The notes under the pieces: generated by a model | Databases searched by the model: none | What the model saw: the letters and a program-made list of their open reading frames with translations, nothing else | What the model was told of the DNA's origin: nothing | Translations under genes and position numbers: made by a program | Origin: Gnetum montanum | Taxonomy: Eukaryota > Streptophyta > Gnetopsida > Gnetales > Gnetaceae | NCBI GenBank assembly: GCA_015680685.1 | Contig: MNCI01005969.1 | Span: forward strand, 312,726-376,725 | Reading direction: 5' to 3' | Length of the DNA: 64,000 nt | Part shown: positions 45,027-55,280 of the stretch, one piece after another | Layout: every line of letters starts with the position of its first letter | Numbering within the stretch: position 1 is the stretch's first letter

Positions 45027-45092
45027 ATGGCACCCAAACAAAAGTGTTCGTAGGAAGGAGAACCCTTACAACCATAAGAGAAACAACCCAAA
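45027..45092 (+). pseudogene. F2 aORF, 5' end
   Basis: Opens MAPKQKCS and stays Lys/Arg/Gln-rich like the F1 aORF N terminus. F4 interrupts it at 45093. The continuation is at 52711; about 700 bp of the globular domain are missing between them. Confidence 0.7.
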
Positions 45093-45733
45093 TGATGAGT
45101 GGCGAGGTACCCCTATCCTCAACCATACGAATACAAGCGTTTCATGCACGATCTGGTCGAACTCCTTAGACGGACTAGTTGTGGTATCCAGACAGTTACT
45201 CGTAGATCACAATTCGTTGTCTTCCCACCTGGACTAGTATTAGCTTTGTCACGTATGGTTTAGTCCAGAGTGAGGTGTATGATGTGGTTTCTAACCTAGT
45301 GCTACTTCTAGAGGCAATGGAAAATATCTTTAATTAAGCTAAGAGGAAAAGGGAGAGAGAATCTAAACTAATAGGAGACGGGGAGAGAGAATCTAAGCTA
45401 TCCTAAGTGCGATGACCATATGTTCCTTAATCATCTGTACACATCTTGGACTTCGTGCATGACTACTAATGGGATTACCAAGCGCAGATCCTAGGTACGC
45501 TACTAGGTTACCAAGTAGTCACACTTAAATGCTCATGATTAAGTCGTACTCATTCCGCATTACTAGGAGATAAGGGTGAAGAGATATTAACTAAGAAAGT
45601 AGTAAATAATAATTAAATAAATAAATAATTAAGCTAAGTGGATGCTGCAATGATGAAGTAATCTCGATCTTTATTGTCAGTCATATGCGTGTCCAAGTNG
45701 CGATATCGCAGCCAACAAATTCATGACTCATCA
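45093..45733 (-). mobile_element. F4 3' LTR, internally shortened
   Basis: Matches 50732-51628 at both ends. About 250 bp of U3/R are missing at the single n (45699), where the assembly joins GTCCAAGT to GCGATATCGC. The F4 polypurine tract TCATGGGGGTA (minus) abuts at 45734-45744. Confidence 0.75.
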
Positions 45734-45829
45734 TACCCCCATGACTGAATGAAAACTTGTCCTCAAGTTAAAGTGAGAACAAGCTCCACTAATTACATAG
45801 TGGATAGGTATGGGATTATTGACTGACTA

Positions 45830-46693
45830 GAATGGATTCATGCCGTAGTGTGAAATCAGAACAAAATTGAGACATAACACAAAGAACGCAAAAGAAAATC
45901 CTATAACTACAACATTGGGTGGAACTCATGTAGTTCCTAGTGGCGGTGGCTCCTCCATGGGTGTCTTTCCCTTGTCTTGTGCTCCAAGTCTTGGGATTTA
46001 ATGGCGTTGAAGTATGGCTTGGAGTTTCTCCTCTTGTAAGGCCTTGAGTGCCTTGGCATGCATGTAAGTTTACGCTAGTGCCATACAAGCATCCCAATCA
46101 GCCTTCTCTTTTTCTTCCACCACCCTTTTATTCTATGTCAACAGTTTATTAAGTTGCTTGGTTCTGAAAGTGTCCAGCTAGTTCTGAGCAACATTTGGCC
46201 CTGTATTCGAAAGGTTTAATACTTCCGAAATGGCTTGAACAGAGAAATCAACAGTCACACCACAAATGTTAATCATGGTGTCTTGTTCTTCGTTGTGCCA
46301 AAATTGGTATGTTTCCCCTAAGTACTAGGCACCACTTTCAAAGAGGGTAGGCCATAATGGGAACCCTTTGAGGTGATCCCTAACAGCCTCTGGAGCAAAT
46401 TCTATGAAAGGTCCAAAGTTTAATTCCACGATCACTGCAGTAAATATGGACCATTCATGGATGGCCTAAACACAATCCTGGGGTAACGTGAAATGTCATC
46501 CCTGTTCAAACGCTGCTGTAGCTCCTCCTTCCACCTGCCTTGATTGTACAGTGGCGGTGTCTTCTTGGTGGATACTAAATGATTATTCATCCTGCTCTGC
46601 ATGTTGTTCGGTAGGAACTTGTCCTTCACCTCTCCTAGGTCGCTTGATCCCACCTTGAGCAAGACCTTCTTGTTATCTGCGTTTCAGGGCCAT
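45830..46693 (-). pseudogene. F4 aORF, short form
   Basis: Starts ATG at 46693 directly after the putative acceptor (MALKRR). It contains VELNFGPFIEFAPEAVRDHL, GETYQFWHN and FSVQAISEVLNL, homologous to the first part of the F1 domain. The reading then goes to a short Glu/Lys-rich coiled region (KALKALQEEKLQAILQRH) and a KGKTPMEEPPP tail. The second half of the domain and the long coiled coil of F1 and F2 are absent. Several stops. Confidence 0.7.
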
Positions 46694-46748
46694 CTGCAAT
46701 CACATGGGGCCAATTGTTAGTAAGGTTGTTACCAAAGTTAGGTTATAC
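46694..46748 (-). promoter_or_regulatory. Putative 55-nt intron before F4 aORF
   Basis: Minus strand: AAG/GTATAACC, a consensus-like branch TTACTAAC and GTGATTGCAG just before ATG. The copy at 52640 (minus) has GCAA in place of GCAG. Confidence 0.5.
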
Positions 46749-48618
46749 CTTACTACTTGCCTTAATGAATTTTCTTTATCTTTGTGTGATGTTACTTATT
46801 AGGAGAAAATATCCTCAAAAGATTATAATATTGAATCCTCTTTGCTTAGGTGGTTTCCAAATCTAGTTTCCCAGTATAACTAAGGAGATGAAATTATTTT
46901 TGGTGCATTTATCCTTAATTTTATAATTAATTACCCTTAATAATGTCCTTCGGGTGATGACAAATTTCAAAAAATTTATGTGCTATTCAGCATGTGCCCC
47001 TCCCCCACAACTAAGCTGAACACTCCGGGTTCAAGTAGGTTTAAACGAAATGAAAATTGGAGTACCAGTGAGCGAGTTATGGATATGAAAGCAAGAGATG
47101 GGCATTCGCGAGTTGTAGAGAGAAATTTAAAAAAATTCCCCCACGTGAATAGTTGCAAATGATGTTGGTTAGCACAGGGGGGTTGCGTGTATATATATAT
47201 ATATATATTGGACATGATATCACGGCCTATCAATGTTAGGGCACTTTATAAAATGTACCAAATTTTAAATATTTTTTTGAAATTAAACGATGTAAACTAA
47301 GGACATCTAGATGAGTGTTAAAGGGTTACAGGGTAATTCAACTAGTTCTAAAGGCACGAAAATTATGATGGTGTGGAATTTATGAATAAAGACCTCGGAT
47401 GGTAAGGGGGAGAAAAAGGCTATGTGATGGTTCATAGGAACGTTTGAATTAGAGGGATAGTAATAAGGGAAAGAATATCATTGAAAATATGCTGAGGGTA
47501 ATAGATGGTGTGTGGAAAATTTGTTATGAGTGCAAATTACAAAAAATTACACAAGTGGGTCCTCCCCAAAGCAGGTTCCAGCCTATAATGCCCTTGCGTA
47601 ACCACACTTGAAAATGTCTGTGGGCACTAGAATGGTTAAATGTAATCCACACTAGTTCCACAAAACACACACATGTAAGTATCACCGGAATGGGGTAAGA
47701 ATTCTATGCTACAAAAGACACAAGCTACAATTACATCAACAGCGAGGTGAGACAAACTATAGAAGGGATTGTAGAGATTGGGACATGAGGTAACTGACCT
47801 AGTGTACAATGAATCCTACGTGTAAAGCATGATTAATATGTCATTAACTCATCGTTCCAAGATCAAGACCATGTCCATTCCTCTGATCAGTGACACCACA
47901 TTATTTCATCCTATGATGAGCGACTATGAGAGTACCATAACAACAAGGCATACGATCACTTGGAATTTTGTTCAAGGGAGGAGTGATTTTTGCTTTGTGG
48001 CACTTTCTTTGTTTTTTTTTATTTTCTTTTTTTTCTTCTTTTTTTTTAAATTATTGAATATAGAGAACTCGCCAACCTTCAGGCATGGGTGCATGTCTTT
48101 CCAATGGGACCCCCTAGAACGGAATTGGATTTTTGAGTGCCTTTTGATTACTCTTACTCCCATTTTATGTTAGATCTTCAAGGATCTTAGTACAACCACG
48201 TTGCATGATAACTCTCATAGATGTCACCAAAGAGAATCCGCAAGTCCCCTTGATGTCACACCCTAATCATTCCCTCTTGGTCCATCCTTCTTCATTCCAG
48301 GTACAATGAACATAAAATTAATTTTAAGTTTTAAGAATGTTAAGAATATCACTGAACAGAACCTCTTATTTTTAGAATGGATAAATGGGTGTAATGGGCT
48401 CACTGTCCAAAGAATTGAGCACTCGAGACTCAATAACATAGAACACACCTCAACCAACAAGCCACATGAGTGCTTTATTCATAGATGAGATTACTTATAA
48501 AAAGATAAAAAGACAAAAGATAAAAAGATAAAACAAGAAATTGAAAAATGAAAAACTGGAAAACAAAAAATTGTAAAATTAAAGAAAATGAAAAAATATT
48601 TATTAATCCTACTTGTTA
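46749..48618 (-). mobile_element. F4 non-coding block between gag and aORF
   Basis: In minus-strand order: TTATGGGAGATAT near 48643-48631, a T-rich stretch, a GTGTGACATCAAGGGGAC block near 48250, a weak hairpin homologue at about 48130-48210, an A-rich run, GGGGAGGACCCACTTG near 47570, the LTR-like promoter block near 47200, and TTGTGGGGGAGGGG near 47000. The same order as in F1 and F2 shows orthologous architecture. Confidence 0.65.
47186..47226 (-). promoter_or_regulatory. Internal LTR-like promoter block of F4
   Basis: Minus strand: CCGTGATATCATGTCC followed by a long (TA)n TATA region (47190-47209). GTGATATCATGG-type words are those of the F4 LTR U3 (51577-51590). It lies about 500 bp before the aORF ATG. 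Confidence 0.5.
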
Positions 48619-50602
48619 TTAGAATAGGGGATATCTCCCATAACTAAATAGTTGAGCATGGCGAGGACTAATAATTGAAAGATGAGGATCCTTGCATGTT
48701 GGAAATATTGAAACTTGGTCATACTTATCCCATTGGGGTTCAAACAGCTGATTATAGTAAGCATAGTGGGGCAATTTATAAGATGTGGTTCCCAAATAAC
48801 GAGTTGACCCACTATGATACTTGAGACCGTAAGATGGTATGCAAGGATCAAGACGTCGCTCTCCATGGTTGTATTCATATGACCGTATGGTTATTGGAGT
48901 GTTAATTGGTGGCCCTGATGAAGTGACATGAGGCGTTGGGTTCGATGAGAAAGGTGCCCCATAGTGTCGAACTTGTGCTGAGTTGGAAAATGCAATGGCC
49001 TTGGAACAGTGTTGTCCCTTCCTACGGTCATGTCTAAAGAAGGGACACCTTTGATGTTGAGGAGGTCTCTCACTGCTGTTGGAAATACTAGCACAAGTAA
49101 TGTTCGTGGGTTGTTGTTGTGGTGTAGACACTTCAGGAACAGTTGGTGGCGATGTAGAAGGAGGAAAAGGATGAGAATGTTGAAATTTGGGAGAAGTGTA
49201 AGGTACACAAGGCGGTGGTTGTGTTGAGGATATGGGCTGATAGTATTGAGGAGAATGATAATAATGCGGTGAGATAGAGTATGTTGACCCAGTTGGGGAA
49301 ACAGGATCTTGGACTAGATAAGCATTTGGATTCGGATGATACGAAGGGTGTCTCCAGTTTAGGGATGGTTTCCCCGACGACTGGGATTGTTGCCACTGTG
49401 ATCAAACACAATATCTTTGTATGAACTCTAGATGTAATGTGCTTCCCCAATGCTCATATAAATGTAACAAGATTGGGCATTGGCCCTTGGGGTGATCGTA
49501 CAAGCAAATGTTGCATTCATATGTATGATTGGTAGTTGATCCCTTATCTTTCTCATCCCTTCTTTCTGATTGTCTAATGATACTTTATCCTGCTTCTTGG
49601 GTTGTCAAAACTCTATCTCCAATAATATCAATATATTCTTCACACTTTTTATGTGTCCATTCCAACATCTTATTAACCTTTGCCTCAACTTCCTCTAATG
49701 ATTGTTGTACTGGCAAAGATGGTTCTTCTGCCTTGAGATAGGTTGATTTCTCCTTTTGATGATTATGGACCTTTGTTAAGTTGAGATTTTGGTCCCATTG
49801 ATGTTTTTCAACACTCTCCCATCTAGCTATTTCTCCTTCTTCTTTTGCTACCTGCTAAGCTCTTGGAATTGATGGGTTCATAGTTCATATAGTTGACCTT
49901 GGGCATACATCCCTAGGGTCTCTCTTGTTTCATCACAAAGCCCATCAATGATATGGTACATTAGCCTTTCCTCAGAGAACTCATGGCCTGGGAAGTTGTT
50001 TAACAGTGCATAATATCTTTCTAAGGCAATGTCCAAGGGTTCATGTTGTGCTTGTTTCCATCTTGGATTTGTCTCCTCAAGGCTGACACTCTTGCGTAGG
50101 TTTGATATCTTTCGTTAAAGAGCTCTACCATTGTTGGCCAATGTCGTATTGAATTTGGTTTTAACAATCTATACCATACTTTTGCTTGGCCAATGAGTGT
50201 CATAGGAAAGAGCTTGAGTTTTTGCCAATTGTTCTCAATGTTGTTCCATGCACAAGCATCATAGAAGGGTTGTAAATGTTGTTGTGGCCCTAAGTCATAG
50301 CCTCCTGAGAAATTGGGAAAGTTGTTTAAATCGAGCTTGGGTAGGCAGCTCTCTTTACGATGCCTACGGGAGATTCGAACAGCCTCTTGTATTTGTGTTA
50401 GGCTTGTAGTGGCCAGTAGGGGTTCATCGTCATCAAGTAAGTTATGCTTCCGTGCATTGGGATGATGCTGCCTTCATTTATGTTTATAAGAAATCCCCAC
50501 CTCAGATTGCATACTCCAATCTTCATTGTCATATAATTCATTGGTTCTCCAATGAATTTCCTCACTAGATGTGACATTATCATAGTATTGTAGGAGAGGC
50601 AT
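48619..50602 (-). pseudogene. F4 gag (one stop, few frameshifts)
   Basis: Starts MPLLQYYDNVTSSEE at 50602. A single TGA follows KHK, after which the frame continues through DDDEPLLATTSL, LDLNNFPNFSGGYDLG, WQKLKLFPMTLIGQAKVWY and LFNERYQTYARVSALRRQ. A frameshift near 50030 leads to EPLDIALERYYALLNN and a Lys/Glu-rich helix. The zinc knuckle CNICLYDHPKGQCP (about 49515-49474) has C-x2-C-x3-H-x4-C spacing. A Pro/Tyr/Ser-rich C-terminal frame (49131-48619) ends where pol of F1 ends. Confidence 0.8.
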
Positions 50603-50711
50603 GGTTGTGAAATTGTGTGTGACTTTTTGTAATTATTTCTTCCTAAAAGATATATCGTTAATTCCTATACAGTGACCTTGTATGATACAACTAATCTAGA
50701 TAACTACCACC

Positions 50712-50730
50712 ATCCCCGGCAACAGCACCA
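50712..50730 (-). promoter_or_regulatory. Primer-binding site of F4
   Basis: Minus strand TGGTGCTGTTGCCGGGGAT, close to the ideal tRNA-Asp complement; the best preserved PBS in the window. Confidence 0.85.
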
Positions 50731-50731
50731 A

Positions 50732-51628
50732 TGATGAGTGGCGAGGTACCCCTACACTCAATCATATGAATACAAGCGTTTCACACACGATCTGGTCAAA
50801 CTCCGCAGACGGACTAGTTATGGTATCTAGACAGTCACTCATAGATCATAGTTTGCTATCTTCCCACCTAGACTAGTATTAGCTTTGTCACATATGGTTT
50901 AGTCTAGAGTGAGGTGTATGATGTGGTTTCTAACCTAGTGCTACTCCTAGAGGCAATGGAAAATATATTTAATTAAGCTAAGAGGAAAATGGAGAGAGAA
51001 TCTAAACTAATAGAAGATGGGGAGAGAGGATCTAAGCTAACCTAAGTGCAATGAGAATCTATTCCTTAATCATCCGTATACATCTTGAACCTTGTGCACG
51101 ACTACTACTAGGATTACCAACCGTAGATCCTAGGTACGCTACTGGGTTACCAAGTAGTCACACTTAAATGCTCGTGATTAAGGTGTACTCATTCTGCATT
51201 ACTAGGAGATAAGGATGAAGAGATATTAACTAAGAAAGTAATAAATAACAATTAAATAAATAAATAATTAAGCTAAGTGGATGCTACAATGATGAAGTAA
51301 TCTCGATCTTTATTGCCGGTCATGTGCGTGTCCAAGCACATCACACTCGAATAAGGATGTCGTCCAATTACAATCACCACACTACAGGCATGCATTGGGA
51401 GAAAAGGGTTGAGAGGAAAAATTGATGTACTAAAAACTTATTGAAAAATTAAACTTAATAACTCTAGAAACTACCTACTAGATTTGCCTACCTCTTATTT
51501 ATAGATGAGGAGAAAGGCTGCGATATCACGTACGCAATATCGCGTCTAGGCTGTGATATCGCGTACATGATATCGCGTACGTGATATCATGGTTGCGATA
51601 TCGTAGCCAATAAATTCATGAATCATCA
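50732..51628 (-). mobile_element. F4 complete LTR (middle)
   Basis: 897 bp. The U3 (51517-51607) repeats GATATC words (GCGATATC, ACGTGATATC), followed on the minus strand by TATA (CTATAAATAAGAGG near 51505-51492). A poly(A)-type AATAAAGATCGAG box lies near 51320. A PBS is on its downstream side and a polypurine tract on its upstream side, so it serves two units. Confidence 0.85.
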
Positions 51629-52710
51629 TACCCCCATGACTAAATGAAAACTCTTCCTTGAGTTAAAGTGAGAACAAGCTCCATTGATTACATAATGGAT
51701 AGGTATGGGATTATTGATTGACTAGAATGGATTCATGCCGCAGTGTGGAATCAGAACAAAATTGAGACACAAAACGAAGAACGTAAAAGAAAATCCTATA
51801 ACTATAAGATTGGGTGGAACTCATGTAGTTCCTGGTGGCGGTGACTCCTCTATGGGTGTCTTTCCCTTGTCTTGTGCTCCAGGTCTTGTGATTTGATGGC
51901 GTTGAAGTATGGCCTGGAGTTTCTCCTCTTGTAAGGCCTTGAGTGCCTTGGCATGCACGTAAGTTTGCGCTTGTGCCATAGAGGCACCCCTTACAACCTT
52001 CTCTTTTTCTTCCATCACCCTTTTATTCTCTATCAATAGTTTATTNTTCAACCTTCTCTTTTTCTTCCATCACCCTTTTATTCTCTATCAATAGTTTATT
52101 AAGTTGCTCGATTCTGAAAGTGTCCAGCTAGTTCTGAGCAACCTTTGGCCCTATATTCGGAAGGTTTAATACTTCCGAAATGGCTTGAACAGAGAAATTA
52201 ACAATCACACCACAAGTATTAACCGTGGTTCCTTGTTCTTTGTTGTGCCAAAATTGGTACGTTTCCCCTAAGTACCAAGCACCACTTTCAGAGAGGGTAG
52301 GCCATAATGGGAACCCTTTGAGGTGATCCCTAACAACCTCCGAAGGAAATTCTGTGAAAGGTCCAAAGTTTAATTCCATGATCACTGCTATGGACCTTTC
52401 ATGGATGGCCTGAACATAATCCTAGGGCAACATGAGATGTCATCTCTATTCAGACGCTGCAGCAGCTCCTCCTTTCACCTACCTTGATTGTACAGTGGCA
52501 AGTTGTTCTTGGTGGATACTAAATGATTGTTCCTCCTACTCTGCATGTTGTTCGGTAGGAACTTGTCCTTCACCTCTCCTAGGTCGCTTGATCCCACCTT
52601 GAGCAAGACCTTCTTGTTGTCTGTGTTTCGAGGCCATTTGCAATCACACAGGGCCAATCATTAGTAAGGTTGTTACCAAAGTTAGGTTATACCTTACTGC
52701 TTGCCTTAAT
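51629..52710 (-). mobile_element. Partial second F4 3' internal unit
   Basis: Near-duplicate of 45734-46770: polypurine tract, short aORF (ELNFGPFTEFPSEVVRDH) and the start of the putative intron. It stops abruptly at TGAATTT, where F2 aORF sequence begins. The n at 52046 is flanked by a repeated 50-bp segment (artefact). Confidence 0.8.
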
Positions 52711-54740
52711 GAATTTCAAGGAGAACGAACGTGGAAGGAAGACCCTACCCTTTCTATGCCTCATCAGGAAACTTTGCAAGAGGACAAGTATTGTTTGCTA
52801 TTCAAATGACACTTTCAGGCATGCTTCCTTAGCCTCATGGACAGAAATCATGAAAGACAAAATGCCAACAACCATTCAAGAAGAGGAGCTATCGCTACCA
52901 CCACACACTCAGGAGACAACACCAGAGGCCTCTGCAATCCTTGAGTGTCTACGAAAAATCTAAGAGCAGCTCTTAAGAGAACAAGAGAAATAGGTAGGAA
53001 TGAGTGGGACGGATCCATCTATGTATCATCTAGCAATGAGTCACCTTAATGAGGTGGCCCAAAAAATTAACTAGATGGAAAGGGGTGTTTCCATTTTCTC
53101 TGCCCAAAGAATGCAGCTGCCTTTGAGGTCAGATCCCAATGCTCAAGAGGTGATGATGTCATTAGCAACACATCATCTATTCCCAGAAATCTCTAGGAAT
53201 GTCACCACTTTCTCGATGAGGTTGGAGGAAGGTGAAGAGGCAACTATCTTGGTGATGTAGCACCAAGGGCAAGAGACAGTGGCAAAAGTGATAGTTAACT
53301 ATGTAGTTGAAGCATTGAATGCACCCGTGATGTCTATACCAAATGTATCTACCCTCCAAGATATGCAGATGTCTATAGGCATGGTTAGCAAAAAATTGAA
53401 CATAGCCCAGCACAAACAACTACTGGAATGACTGGTAGGAACCATGCAACTAACTTTGAATATCTTTGATCTTCCGAAGAACATCACTGCAACCTAGTCA
53501 GAGCTACTGAATGCAAGGGAAAAATGCATCATTTTGAAGGGGCAACTAGAAATAGCCCAAGAGTAGAATCAACGCTTGGCCATGGAGGTTGCTGAACTTC
53601 ATGCCCAACTTGCAGAACAAGCAATCCTCAGCCTGGCAACGACAAGAGATGAAGCTATCAAATAGCTTTAGGAATGATTTCAAAAGGTTGAGGAGGAAGT
53701 AGTAATGGTTATCGTCAAATAGTCTATGGCAGAAGCTAAAACACACTCAATTAAAAAGGACTCAAATTAGATGCACCAAGAAAATGAAACATTAAATGCA
53801 CAAATCATCACTTGTGAAATTTTTATGCTCAAAGAGATCAAATGCAAGAATTCATTTATCAATTGCAGGAGTAGCTTGCCAGAGTCAACACTGAACTAAG
53901 GAAATTGGTCATGGAGAACCACAATTTATCAATGAAGAAGGTACACACCTTGTGACAAAATTTTTCCATCGAAATTACTACCTGGAAGGATGAAGCTCTC
54001 AATTTTGAGAGAGTGAAAAATCACTACATGGACTAGGTTGGCTTACAAAATTAAATTAATGAAAGAGAAATCTAGATGGCAAAGGCTAAAGTAAATGAAG
54101 CCCTCCAATAACTCCAGCAAGGAAGAGAGATGTGGCAATCCATCCTTTATGGGATTGATGCCTACAACAAAGCAAAGATCTGCTTGAAGGAGTTACAAAT
54201 CAAAGAAATGATAGAGTATATAGAGTTAGACAATCTCTGTTATGCAAACCTGGTAATGCTAACAGCTAGACGACCACAGTTAAAATTGGAGAAGCAGGTG
54301 ACTAGCTCGTATCTGCTATACGAGGCCGAGTTCAAACACCATAAGGACATCAAGCAAAAGCTTGAGACTACTAACGCTAAACTTGAAGTCCTCAAAGGAT
54401 GATTCACAAATCAATGATCCATCATCAAGGACCTAGCCAGATGGATGAATGACTACCAGGAGCTGAAGAACATAGTACGAGCGTTTGAGATTGAATACAA
54501 ACAGTTCACTACCTAGTTCGTTAATGTTAAGGAGTTCTTTCCTTGGGATGTGCTTGTTTCAACCCATATTAGGAAAGCTATATTAATGGTGCATGATCCC
54601 AGGAGTAAGGAGGAGAAAATGAAAGCACTGCTGGATGTTTTCCACCTTCCACCTAAAGTTGCAGTAGCAGCAGGACAACCACAACCACCTCAACCACTGC
54701 CAGTTCCTGAAGCCGATGAAGGTCCCTCGAAGCCTTAGTA
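52711..54740 (+). pseudogene. F2 aORF, continuation
   Basis: Continues with KENERGRKTLPFLCLIRKL and SIVCYSNDTFRHASLASW, matching F1 33810-33950. A long coiled-coil-like part (KLNIAQHKQLLE, GQLEIAQE, LAMEVAELHAQLAEQAI, LEKQVTSSYLLYEAEF) and a Pro-rich end follow. A frame of 90 residues is open at 54130-54402. Domain order and tail match F1, so the coiled-coil architecture predates the split of the two families. Confidence 0.75.
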
Positions 54741-55011
54741 ACCACCACCACCTGAGACCATTTAATATTCTCTAAAAAGCTTCACTTCATCCTCGAACGT
54801 GTTGTCTAATTTTTGAAGAGTTATGTCATGGTGTTCAATTTTGTGTCCTAAACACCACCATTTTGTAATGTGTTGATCCGGACACCTAGGCACTCCTTTT
54901 TTTATCAAGTTAGTCAAGTTTGTTTTGTTAAGAACAATCAATCAATAATACCATACCTTTACAATTTTGTAAAAGAACTCAAGAATGAGTTTTCATTTAG
55001 TCGTGGGGGTA
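54741..55011 (+). mobile_element. F2 3' non-coding tail and polypurine tract
   Basis: Non-coding end resembling F6 432-677. It ends in TCGTGGGGGTA (55001-55011), the polypurine tract abutting the LTR start. Confidence 0.75.
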
Positions 55012-55236
55012 TGATGAGTCATTGTTGGCTAGCTGCATTGACGAGGACTCATCAACACAACAGACTGCATCAATGAGGCCTCGTCGACGAGGCCCTGTTG
55101 ACACATCTCAACCTATGTCAACGAGTCAAATATGGACTTCCCATAAATGCAGCTGGTAGGCGCATATTTATAGATGACAGATAAACACTGCATCAATGAG
55201 GCCTCGTTGACATAGGTCGAGATGTGTCAACACCTC
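55012..55236 (+). mobile_element. F2 3' LTR, truncated and folded back
   Basis: The first about 115 bases are forward U3 (TGATGAGTCATTG; palindrome GGCCTCGTCGACGAGGCC at 55077-55094). From about 55126 to 55236 the sequence is the reverse complement of U3, including an inverted TATA (ATATTTATAG) and GCTGGTAGGCGC, which is forward in 16525-16545. Bases 55098-55126 pair with 55206-55235. R and U5 are missing. Confidence 0.8.
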
Positions 55237-55280
55237 TATTAATTATCTATAAAATCCTATAAATAACTAATATAAATGCT

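Larger units (their letters stand above)
45093..52710 (-). mobile_element. Pol-less Athila-like element F4 with extra partial unit
   Basis: Minus-strand insertion in the F2 aORF. Reading the minus strand: a partial 3' internal unit (52710-51629), a complete LTR (51628-50732) with PBS, gag (50602-48619), the non-coding block, putative intron, short aORF, polypurine tract and the last LTR (45733-45093). No protease, RT, RNase H or integrase is present. Gag passes straight into the sequence that follows pol in F1 and F2. It is non-autonomous and would depend on related elements. Confidence 0.8.
16457..55236 (+). mobile_element. Athila-like LTR element F2, outermost of a nest
   Basis: The outer Ty3/gypsy element of the Athila type. 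Its 5' LTR is split by F1 (16457-16961 and 37003-37369). PBS, gag, protease, RT-RNase H, a deleted integrase, non-coding DNA and aORF follow. aORF is interrupted by the minus-strand element F4 at 45093-52710. The 3' end is a truncated, folded-back LTR at 55012-55236. All frames are disrupted, so it is non-functional. Lineage assignment rests on the tRNA-Asp-like PBS, long low-complexity gag and a third ORF after pol whose domain resembles the Athila third ORF. Confidence 0.8.

Noticed and set aside
55139-55236. A second, oppositely oriented LTR element
   Set aside because: It is the inverted U3 of the same F2 LTR with no PBS, tract or internal sequence attached.
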